A stretch of 64,000 nt of DNA from contig CM076947.1 in NCBI GenBank assembly GCA_039566865.1, positions 23,065,501 through 23,129,500 on the forward strand, given 5' to 3'. The notes below the pieces were generated by a model. It did not search any database and was not told the origin of the DNA. It saw only the letters and a list, made by a program, of their open reading frames with translations. The translations under genes and the position numbers were made by a program. Below, in pieces: positions 37,001 to 49,000 of the stretch. How positions within the stretch are numbered: the stretch's first letter is position 1; the number at the start of each line of letters is the position of its first letter. The DNA is from Aurelia coerulea. Its lineage: Eukaryota; Cnidaria; Scyphozoa; Semaeostomeae; Ulmaridae.

Positions 37001-40000
37001 AAAACAGGCGATCGATTTGACGCCATTTCAGATCTTCAAAACAACGAGGAGCGTGTTGATTCTGCCTGAGAAGATTTTTAAGTACCTAGGGACTATAAAC
37101 TTGCTCTGCAGACTTCCAACTGGGTTACCTATTCCCAGGTTGAAATGAAACACGCTCCTCGTTGTTTTGAAGATTTGAAATGGCTGTAAATCGATCTTCT
37201 GTTTTTGACGACTTTTTGAGGATTTCAGGCATGCCCTTTTCCTCGAAATCCTTAATTTTGGAAATTTACCGTGCCGAAAAAAATTTCGAAAAATACTCAT
37301 AGCATAAGCTAGTCTTTTAGCGACAGAACAACGTTTGAAGCATTTCAATCGGCCACTTACTTAATTTTCTGTAACAGATTGCGTTGGGTCACTTTTTTCT
37401 GGGTCACCCGGTACAACATTTACTAGTTACGCTACTTATAAAATACTTAACTACACTACAAGGACGATGCCACTGGATGCAAAATACTATGACTATTCCA
37501 TGGCATCACAAAAAATTAAGACGACATACATATGAATAATCAAAGGAAAAACAACCAGACATGAAAAAACCAAGCAAAGAACGCTACATTCTGTCTCAAA
37601 TTAGATGTCTGGTGAAAAAATGTCCGCGAATAACAACAGACAAGACGCCCGCTGTAGTTATGGGTAATTTTGCGCTATCATAAATCTCACCTCATATATG
37701 ATTTGAGACAGATTTCACGTATGATATAGTTAACTAAATAAATAATCTGTATCTAATTAGCGCCTGAAAACAATCAAATAAACATGGTATTGAAACGAAG
37801 GTAAACAACTACTATATCATTAAAGTGAACTTTTGGGCCTATGATATCTACAAAACGAAGCATTTTATATCGAAGTTAAGCGAAACGATCTTGAATGAGT
37901 GATTTCAATGGACCTGCTTCAATGTTTAAATTTAAGTTCAGCGTTCATGACAAAAAACTTCATTTGAATTTTAGTGGATCAAACAAGCACAGATTCCGGC
38001 ATAACTTTGACTGTCTGAACACAATTTGTACACTTTGAACACTTTCTCCTGCACTGCCCACAGTTTGATTTAATGCGCGCAGATCTCTTTGGCAAGCTTT
38101 CAGAAATCCCTGCCCTGGACATTAATGATATGGATACAACAGCCTTGTGCGATCTCCTTTTATATGGCAGTTCACACTTGAATATAATCACCAACAGAAT
38201 GATAATGGATGCCACTATATTATACATCAAGTCAACTCAAAGCTTTTAGTGAATGCCCCACGTGCGTTGCAGCAGCCATCCCCTTTTCCTTTTGTTGTGT
38301 TATATGTACTCTGTAATGGCTAGTTTATTGTATAAGTGTCTCTCATAGTGGGAACACGATGACCTTGGGTCTTTTCCAGCTATGAGGGGCACAGTTAAAT
38401 GTAAATGGTAGTTGTAGTTATTTTTAAGTTGATATATAAAAAACTTTAGCGTTTAGGAGGGAGAATCAAAAGATATATCATTCTTAAAGTAATAAACTAA
38501 AGGGCAAATAATTCCACGTTAACTCAAATTCAATGCACAGGAATCTTACCTCAAGGAAACAAGTTGTGTAGCCAACGATGAAAACAGTGTCTTGGACTAC
38601 TTCAATAGCCCTGACTCTAAATTCTTGGAAATCATCGGATGAATCTGCTAGTCCTTCCTACAAGGAAGTAAACAAAAGATAATTGTCATTTGGTATCAGT
38701 TAGGAATGAGTACTGTCTAATGAATGTTTAGATCAATTCAGGTCAATTTAAGATCGATCTCTGCTTCGATCAAGGGTGTTAGGACACGGATATTTTAATT
38801 TCGTATTTATTTACCTTGCTTTGATCTTCGTCTTGTTTTTTTCTTGTCTTGTTTTCTTCTCTGTTCTGTTTCCTCTTGCTGATGTAAATGCCTCGTGTTA
38901 TTTGAATATATCTTCCTTGTATTCCTGTGTCTTAGCGCGCCTTCATAGAAGAAAGGTTTTTAAACCGCAATGTCATTTAATATGGCATTGCGGTTTAAAA
39001 ACCTTTCTTCTACGAAAGCGCGCTAAGACACAGGAATACAAGGAAGATATATTCAAATAACACGAGGCATTTACATCAGCAAGAGGAAACAGAACAGAGA
39101 AGAAAACAAGACAAGAAAACAAGACGAAGATCAAAACAAGGTAAATAAATACGCAATTAAAATATCCGTGTCCTAACACCCTTGCTTCGATGGATCAATA
39201 GCATAGGTTCCAAATCTTTATCTCGGCGTAAAAAGGTGGGTGTAAAATTCAATGACCTATTTCTTCTGATTGAATGGCTTGAAAGAAACTTTAGATACTT
39301 ACTTATAATTCTACCGTTGGACTTTTCAAAAATTTTGAATATTTCTTTAAAATACAGCGTATCTTACATTTCAACTCATTTGAGGATGTGACGTCATCAA
39401 ATTGCTAAATCATAAACCAGATGAGTGACAGACTTTTGCTTGATACCATATTGTAGGTATTCATAAGCTATGGTTTTCTTGGAAAATATTTCATGTTACG
39501 TCAAACAATTTAGAAATTACGATGGTTTTGAGTTTTTTTGAAAATTTTTCTTGAATTCTTGAAAAAGAAGAAAAACACTCTAATTCTGAAACTATTGAAG
39601 ATTTCAGAAAATTCCAACGGTAGAATTATAGAGAATTAGCTAAAGTTTCTTTAAAGTCATTCAGTTCAAAGAAATAGGTCACTGAATTTTACACCAGCCT
39701 TTCTAAAGATTTGGAGCCTATGCTTGGATCAATCATCCTTTCGTTTTCAAAATAATCATGATCGTGCCAACTGTCCCAAAAAAAATGCCACAGATTTAAA
39801 CTTACTGGGTGAGTAGAAAAAGGCCCGGCGTTTGAGAGGCTACTGCTACCTGAATATATAAGCAAAGATATTTTGCTATATTTGATTGAATATCTAACAT
39901 GTTCAATTATTTTTTCAGAATTTTTCCTGGCTGAAATCGGTCAACCCTTTCAGATTTTACAAGGGATTTTCTAAAAAATGTTCCTTCGAGAAACCTTAAA

Positions 40001-43000
40001 AAACGTGTTAAAATCGTGAGCAAGTTTGCCGAATATGTTTACCTTACAGCAATGACTTGAGCATGCTTTAGCGCTCTTCGGGGAATGAAAAAGTCTTCCC
40101 CTAGTATGAATAACTTATCCAGGGGGATTCCATTCTCTCAAGAGGACAAAAGGACACAGGGGAGTTCTGCAGAAAATCTCCCATATCGACGGGAAGGAAT
40201 GGCCGATTAAAGCCGGGTGAATTACTGAACCTAATTGGACATATCAGCAATAAAACAAGAAAGTTTTCATTATCATTTCTTTCATATTGAGGGAGCAGCA
40301 TTTTTTCAAACGACGGGCCTTTTTATTGACTCACCCGGTACAAAAATATACGAAACTCGTAGTGACTCCTATCCAGCTTCTGGATTAGATATAAAACATG
40401 CCAGAGGCTGATGTTTAGATTATCCCTCTTCTTTCGTTCCATCTTATAAATCTAAGAAAGTGCTATTTCAAAAGTTACAAAATGATAACTTACATGATCT
40501 GAATCCAGCTGACATTTCCTGCATACTTTCATGATCAGAATCTGCACATATGGCCTGAATAAGTTGAGAATTTCATCTTTGCAACCCTTGTACAAGGCTT
40601 CAGCAAAACGATACCAGAATCGGAATGTGATGTCACCAACCTAACAAACAAGGAAATATCAAATTCAAGATTTTGTAACACAATAGCATGAATTGCTTTT
40701 GTTGACACCTGAATTCAAAGCGATTAGCGATTGCCGACAAAGAAAATTCCCTTAACCAGTAATTCAAAACAAACAAAGCTGCAAAAGTTTCTCTGAAACC
40801 CAGGTAGCTAACACGTTCATTGTGCATTCCAGAAATTGTTTTTGAGAGCAAACATGAGTATATGTCGAAAGAAGAAGGATATATCTACACATCAACCTCG
40901 GGCATTTTATTTCCTTGGTTCAGAAGCCGAGCAGTAAGTGTTTTCATTACACCCAGAAAATAAAAGAATTGTATCGCCCCCCAATCGGCTTTTGAACTAA
41001 GCAAATTAAATGCCTGAGGCAGATGTGCAGAGGAGCGTGCAGAGGTGGAATAATTATCAAATTAGACCGGCGATAGTTATTCAATTTCCTGGGGTCCCTG
41101 TGTATATACACTAGCCTTTTAACGAACTGACGCCTATTTTCATAATTACTCAAAAATATTGTAAATTCATAATTAGTAAAACAAATTGAAAACAAAGCGA
41201 TTCTCTAACGCTTAGGATTCAAAGAAGCACGATATGCCCAGAATGACGTATATCTTTACTTCTTAATTCAGCAAAACAATGCTAGCAAAAAGTTTCTGTT
41301 CAAACAAATACGAAAATAATCGCACCATTAAAGCTCAGATGCGTCAATAACAAGTTTAAATTAAAGTGGACATTTTAATTTCAAATTTTCAATTTCGAAA
41401 CGCCCCGGCAAGTAACAAAAATTGTTGATAAAAATATCACATGCATATGATGCAAAAAGTTTGATTTCGTCGCAAATATCTTACTGAGAACCATTTTGCT
41501 CTAACAAAGATAAGAAATGCTTGTGCTATTTCAAAATTTCTTTCAAGTAATTTTGGTGGCTTGAAAATTATGTAATCTAATAGATTGAAGAGTTAAAATA
41601 TAATGTTTACATGTCTTCTCTAACAAGGACAGATTTTGCAACACAATAGCATGAGTTGCTTTTGTTGACACCTGAATTCAAAGCGATTAGCGATTGCAGA
41701 TAAAGGAAATTCTTTCAACAAATAATTCAAAATAAACAAAGTCGAAAAAGTTGCCCTGAAACCCAGGTAGCTAGAGTGCTCGTTGTGGATTCCAGAAATT
41801 ATCTTTAAGAGCAAATATGAGCAGAAAACAAAAGAAGAATAACATATCTAAACTTCTACCTCAGGTATTCTATTTGTTTGGGTCAGAAGCTGAACAGAGA
41901 GTGTTTCAATTACATCCAAAAAGTACGAGAATTGAATCGCCTCCCAATTGGATTCTGCATCAAATAAATAAATGCCCGATGCAGAAGTTCAGATATATCC
42001 TTCTTCTTTCGATATATGCTCATGTTTGTTCTTAAAAACCATTTATGTAATGCACAACGAGCGAGCTAGCTACCTGGGTTTCACGGCAACTTTTGCGACT
42101 TTGTTTATTTTGAATTATTGGTTGAAAGAATTTTCTTTGTCTGCAATCGCTAATCGCTTTGAATTCAGGTGTCAACAAAAGCAACTAATGCTATAGTGTC
42201 ATAAAATCTGTCTTTGTTGTCTTGTCTCGGAAAGTAGTTTACACATTGTTAGCCCCCTGATTTGGTTCTTGAAATCCGTTATAGGAGAAAGTCAGTACAG
42301 TGTTCGATTATTGCGCATCCTCGTGATTTATCTAGCCAGGGTGTGCTCCGATTTTCGACTCACAATGCTGAAGCCCAAAGTTGGTGTCAATAAAACTTGC
42401 TGGGACGAGCCTAGGTTAGTTAGTGCAGTGTAAGTTGGGCTAGAACCATCAGTATCCGAATCTGTTACCATCCTGGGTTCTTCATATTTTCATAGGATAT
42501 TAAATCAAGGTTTACTAAAGAAAAGGATGTAATCAAATGGTTTCCTACCTCGTATTCAGGATGATCAAGAAAAGTTAATAACATCTCTACCGTTTTGAAA
42601 CTTCCAGGACCCTGCAAAAATAAATAACATTTACTGTCATAAATCCTGACTGAAATGAAAACTTTCAAGTATCAAATAACAAAGGCAGATTTTGTAATAC
42701 AATAGCAACAGTTGCGTTTGCTTGACACCTCAATTCAAAATGATTAGCGACTGCAGGCAAAGGAAATTCTCTCAACCAGTAATTCAAAACAAACAAAGCC
42801 GCTAAAGTTTCCCCGAAACTAGTACGGCAAACTCTCGTCTTGTGCAAGCAAAAGGTGGTTTATAAGAGAAGTTATGTGCTTGTAACGAAAGAAGAAAATA
42901 AATCTAATGATCTGTCTGGAGGATTTTGTTTATTGGATTCAGAAGCCGAGCAGAAGGCATTGTAATTCTTACATATTTAGAGCTTAAATGAAACGATTAC

Positions 43001-46000
43001 AAAGCAGCTCCTGGATCAAATAAACAAAATCCGCCAGGTAGAATTTTAGATTTACCCTTCTTCTTTTGATAAGAGCACTTGGCTTTTCTTAAAAACCACC
43101 TTTCGCTTGCACAAGGCAAGAGTTTGGCCTACTAGTTTCGGGGAAACTTTTGCGACTTTGCTTGTTTTGAATTACTGGTTGAGAGGATTCCCTTTGTCTG
43201 CACTGTAATAGCTAATCGCTTTAAATTGAGGTGTCAATCAAACGAAACTGTTGCTATTGTATTACAAAATCTGCCCTTGTTTCTATACGCACTATCTCAA
43301 AATCAAGTACCAAATACACGAAAGAAAACAAACAATTTAACGAGAAGAAACAGGCAGCTGACTGGTTATAAGTCTACAAGATAGAAGGTGGTGAAATTGA
43401 GAGATGAATAAGGTGAGAAAATCTCATGTTAGATTTGTAAGGGGATAACGCAACGTCGTAAGGTTAAGGGGATAACTTAACGTCGTAACGTAACGTAAGA
43501 AAGTAACATCGTAAGGGAACAGTAGTGAGTAAGTGGGGTCGTAAGGGGATGAATAATAATAGGCAAATGCTGGTACGAAATGAATACGGCATGAAACTGT
43601 GCCGTCTTGGCCTCCCGTTTACACTATGTCGGGCTTGCCGGCATAGTTTTTACTTCAATACGGCATGAAAAGAATACGGCATGCTAACTGGCTTCGTCGC
43701 TCAACCGGCATAGTGTAAACGGGGAATACGGCATCATTTCATGTCGGATTCACATCAAGGCAATAATGTGGCAAATGAGAGCATGCGCCTTGACAAATCT
43801 TCGCTCTGCGCATGGCTGATTAATTTTGCACGTATTAATTTCGTGCCGGTATAGTGTAAACGGCGATTCCGTTTCAACACATGCCGTATTCAGTTCGCGC
43901 CAGCATAGCGTAAACACGAAAAAAGATACTGCATTACAACACTTGCAATCATTGTTTCAGAAACCACCCGTAGGAGAAACAATCGAAATTAACAAAAAAT
44001 TTCGCATCGTAAATTGCACCAACACTTCCATCTTCACACCAACCAAAGGCGGCACCTGTAACAACGTGTCGGAAGCTTCTCAACTTGGCAAAAGAGAGAC
44101 TCAACATCCCAAACTTAAGTATCCAATTCGAGAAACAATGCACGCAGTTAAAGAATATGGGTTTAAAGCAATGATCCATTTATGTACAGAATTCAAGATT
44201 CTTTTGCGACCTATGGACGCATAAAAAGTGAGAGCAGAAACAAACACTGGACATTATATTCTCTATGGTTACGAAGTAAAAAGGGTATTACATTTCATTT
44301 TTCATATTTCAATATTTTGACACAGTAACTCCATCCATCGAGAGGACTGCTTTACACAGGGCCATGTCAAACTTTACAATATAACAGTACGACAAAAAAT
44401 AATTTGGTTCGGAATTATGCCTATGTTTACAACACGTATCAAATGAAAAATATATAGAGTTAGGCTAAGAAGGGATTACAGAAATTGTAGGCCGCTCACT
44501 CAAAGCAACAGTCCATTTTTATACAATATTCAAGGTTAAAATTTTTTTCCACATGTGAACGTATAAAAAGTGAAGTGGAGAGGCGAAACGAACACTAGAA
44601 TATATGCGCCGGTCTCGAATTAAAAGGGGTATTACAGGCAGTTCACTCCACTCAAAGCAACAGTCCACTTTGATACAATATTCAAAGTTCTTTTTGCGAA
44701 ACATGGACGCATAAAATGAGGTGGAGAGGTGAAAAAAAAAACTAGAAAATATACGCAACGGTCTCGAATGGGAGTATTACAGGCAGCAGTCCATGTTCCT
44801 ACAATATTCAAGATATAAAAATGAGGTGGAGAGACGAAACAAACACTGAACATAATACTTGCTGGTATCGATCTAATAGGACAGGCACTGGAGAGGAAAG
44901 GTAGCGCACACAAACACAAAGATTGCCAGTTTTCAGCATATCACTTGGGTTACAAAAATTCTCGAAACATCTTCCTTTTAGGAGGGACATTTGGGAGAGA
45001 CTGAAGGGTAAAGAAAGGAAGAACGAAAGTGGACGGATGAAGATAAGGAAGGAATTGGTTGATAGCAGTTTGCTGAACTTGTTCCTGTTCCAAATGGAAT
45101 AATTTGTGCAAGATTTATGCAAAGAACTAAATTTCTAACCCTACAAGCGTTTAAAAGAGCCTACTTCAGCTGAAAGACGTCACATTGTAATTACACACGG
45201 TGCTTTTACAATATGCATTGATTTCAAAGGTACAGATGGTTTCAAGTATTCAAAGGAATCAGAATCTCAATTAAATTTTTTGGAAAAACAACTTTTATTT
45301 CGCTCACCAACAATGCATTCAAATCTAATTCAACTCTAATTCAAATGGCTAAAATGGTGTCTGCGCGCAAGAAGGTCGGTTCCCACCCGGCGCGCCCTGG
45401 TTCCCACTATTTCAATTATTTACATTAAAAGTCTATTGTATAAATCATCAATGAACAGGAAGAAATATGATCTTGATCCTCAGTAAATTGCTGGCAGACG
45501 CGGTGCAAAAAAGGACATCTTGACTGCCAGTACGGTATTTTTACGAATACGAACTTCAACGGAACAGTCATAGAAACATACTATTCTTTCTCCTTGCGGG
45601 ACCTCGCGGGTGCGCGACCATATGGATTAGCTATAGACACAGTGAGATGTGAGACACGCCCACCACCCCCCTGAATAGCAATCCATTTGGACTGACGGGG
45701 CTACCATGCATAAAGACAATGATAAGAAAACAGAAATAGATGATAAATTACAAGGCGGTCAATTTGCTCTTCGCATCAACCAAACTGATGAGTGTGCGAC
45801 AAAAGCCGTTTCAGGTTATTCAACGTTGCCCTTCATTGCAGCTATTAACTTATTTCGTTTCAAGGTTTCACGATAATTCGTTGTTTCTCTTCAGCAGGAT
45901 TCAACAGTTTTCTCTCCAGATAAAGTTAATTTGATTGGTATTCAGTTACAGGAGTTAACAGCTATTCTTTCAGCAGACTACAGTGTTTAATGTTGCGTTC

Positions 46001-49000
46001 ATGAGTTAATTATGATGAGTCCGTTATTTAAAGCTTTTTCAAGGCGGATAAAGGCAGTCGGTCGTGAATCTGAGTGGATGATAAGGGCAATACAAAGAAT
46101 AGGACAATTGAATTGCTACTGATCTTAATGACTTTCTACGACTGTAGAACGTAATAAAGATCAGCCTTCCTCTATTCCAAATGCACAGATTCACAAAGAC
46201 ATCCGTTGAGCTCTGATTTTGTTGCGGCCAATCAGATGCGTGACAGACTGCCTGTAAGTCCTGCAAACCTTTGCTTCAGTTCAAAGTGAATGTCAACGCA
46301 TTTATCTGCCAACTTAACTCATTTGGTCGTTAGTACACCCCATGGCCACCCCCCCCCCCTCAAAGCAACAATTTCTGCTGCATTCGAGTGTTAAAGGGGC
46401 TCTGTCGCCAAAAATAAGCAAATCTGTAATCTTGCATGTGTCACCAATTATCCATTGTTCATCCATTGTTTTCTGCAGTTTGTTTCGTGTCTTCACCCAA
46501 GCCATCAAAAAGTGACCGTTAAAAATCCACTTATATCCGAGCAATCGTAGAAGATATGAATGTTTGGTTTGTTCCTTAGTAAAGTACAATTATTTATGTC
46601 CAAACAGCAACTTTCATTTTAGACAAAAATATGAAAATCCTGTGTGATATCACCTTTCAAAAACTGCAAAAATTGTCATTTTGTTTACATTTTGGCGACG
46701 GAGCCCCGTTAAATAGCTGCACTGCCGGGATTGCCAGGTCAAATGAACTACGTCTCTTTCCATTTTAGGCCTTGCAAGAACAAAAAGCATGGCTGCTAAT
46801 GGCTATTACCACGAATTCGCAGCAGCTAATGTCATAGTGGGTTTGTTAGGCCTGCTAGCAAACTCCATATTGATCCATGCACTGCGAAAATGCAACAAGC
46901 TAACGTCCAACTCATACAAATTCATCCTCATCCTCAGTGAATCAGACCTGATCAGTTCAATCATAATAATAATCGGAGAACCGGCTGCGGCGATCATACA
47001 TCACCAAGCAACGCACAATTTGATCCTGCAGATCTCCACTTTCGGTAGATACTTGTGCGGCGAATTTTCAATGATTATAACATTGGTGATCGCAGTTGAC
47101 CGCTACTTACATTTGAAATACTCCAGAAGATATCACTTCATTATGACAAGTGGCCGCGCGAAGAAATGCGTCGCCGTTGCCGCGCTTACGGCAGCAATCA
47201 TTGTCGCTTTATTGGGTTTGTCGCATCAGCTGAATTGGTACACGGAAATGCTTACAACGATAAGTGTTGTGAGTTTTCTGCTGCTACTGGCAATCTGTAT
47301 CGTCTATCATCGCGCCTATAAGTCTGTCGATATTCAAGTAAAAGACATGCAGTCACAAAACATAAACACACGGGTTAGCAAAGGCTATAACAAAGGCTTC
47401 TCAAAAGCTGTGTTGTTCATTCTTGTATCATTATTAGTGCTGGTGACTCCTTTCATCATATTTAGGCCCATTTCATGGCAATACCAAAAGACTCTACAGT
47501 GGACGCTTACTGTAAATTACATAGCACAGATATTGGTAGCCTTGAATGGCACAGTCAATGCAACACTGTTCCTCGCATTTAATCGAGATTTGAAGAGATT
47601 TGTGCGTAATTTGATTCCAGCATGCAAAAAGAATCAGAGTGATATGGAAGATGGAGATAACTCTATTCAAATTATTGTCAGGAGTTCCATCCTGACTATC
47701 CAATAGAGCATAGGTTCTCTATTGGGTAGCCATTACCCTTTAATTTAATGGTCGCGTGGGTAGACATAGTTGTTGCTTCCCGTGGTCTTGTCCTAGTTGC
47801 AGAGTAGAGTGGCTTATAGTATAGTAATTAAGTAAATATGTATTGTAAATTTTTAGCAGAATGTACAAAAAAATCACTAAAATCACTAAAATCAAAGTAC
47901 ATGGCCTATCTTCATATCTATTTTTTGTCAGGTAGATCAAGGACCAAATTATTTTCCTTAAACTGATCTTGTAACTGGTTAAAAAGTTAGCAAGTTTAGG
48001 TCTTTTTAGGGCTGTCTGGTTTTGAATCATACTGCAAAAACGCACGGATGATTACCAGATAAATTTCTTCGTGCATATTAAGCAATTGATTTGGTCGTAA
48101 ATGACAGAAATAAAAGCTCACTATCACTGGAGACTTCAAGGATAATAGAAAATCTCCAATTTTGGTTTTTAAGGTAAAATTGACTACTTTTCTTAAAAGT
48201 ATACTAGCTCAAATTAGGTTTTTCAACGTGAAATTCTTTTCACCTTTAAGTATTGGAAAACATAACTTTTATCACTTTCAAATATTCTTGGATCATTGAC
48301 TAGACTTATGACAATGAGTCTCTTGTTTCCCTGTGCTCTTTGACTTCTTGATGGCGCTTCAGTCAACAGAGACTCATAATATTACTCTGAAAAAGTTGAC
48401 CCTATTAGGCCTAATATGCTGGGATTCCTAGCATACCAATCAGATTGCGAGATTTGGCGAAAAACAATCAGTTTCGAACCTTCTATTCGATTGACGCAGT
48501 TGACTAAATTTGAAGGAAGTTGCTGCAGCAGGTACTTGAATATTTCTCTGATATGTCTTGGTCTTAAAAACATGGAAATTGCAGCATTAAAAGACTTATT
48601 TTGCACTCACCAGGTAAAGTGAACTTTCTTCTTCAGATAAATACCAAGTTTTGTTGATTAAGTGTCTGCTTACCGTGGTTTCTATCGCATTTCCTTTCTG
48701 AGGAGTGACCTTTGAACAGAGTCGAAGCAGTCGTTCGATCAAGATTCGATCAATCGAATGCAGAAGATAGGGTCGGGGTTTTAACTGTTTCATTATGAGT
48801 CCCTGTGAGCAAGGTACCGCAGGGATACAAGGGACTCATCGTCATAAGTCTAATCATTGACAAAACAAGTCAAAAAGAAAATTTCATCAAAGGTTTGATA
48901 CCAGATTTTCGGAGATGTTTTAAACAGGAGTACTCCTTTTGAGACACCAGGTAGAATGTGAAAAGACTTCCTATCTGGCAATTAAATTTGAATAAAAGAC

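Noticed and set aside
36858..37348. Two similar ORFs on opposite strands as a gene pair
   Set aside because: They are the two arms of one hairpin element (family J), hence mirror translations.
38776..39179. Two nearly identical membrane-protein-like ORFs, head to head
   Set aside because: They arise from the family K palindrome; the hydrophobicity reflects a T-rich arm.
43826..44224. 132-aa ORF with a plausible composition
   Set aside because: It begins in foldback family L and runs into a tandem array; no recognised domain.
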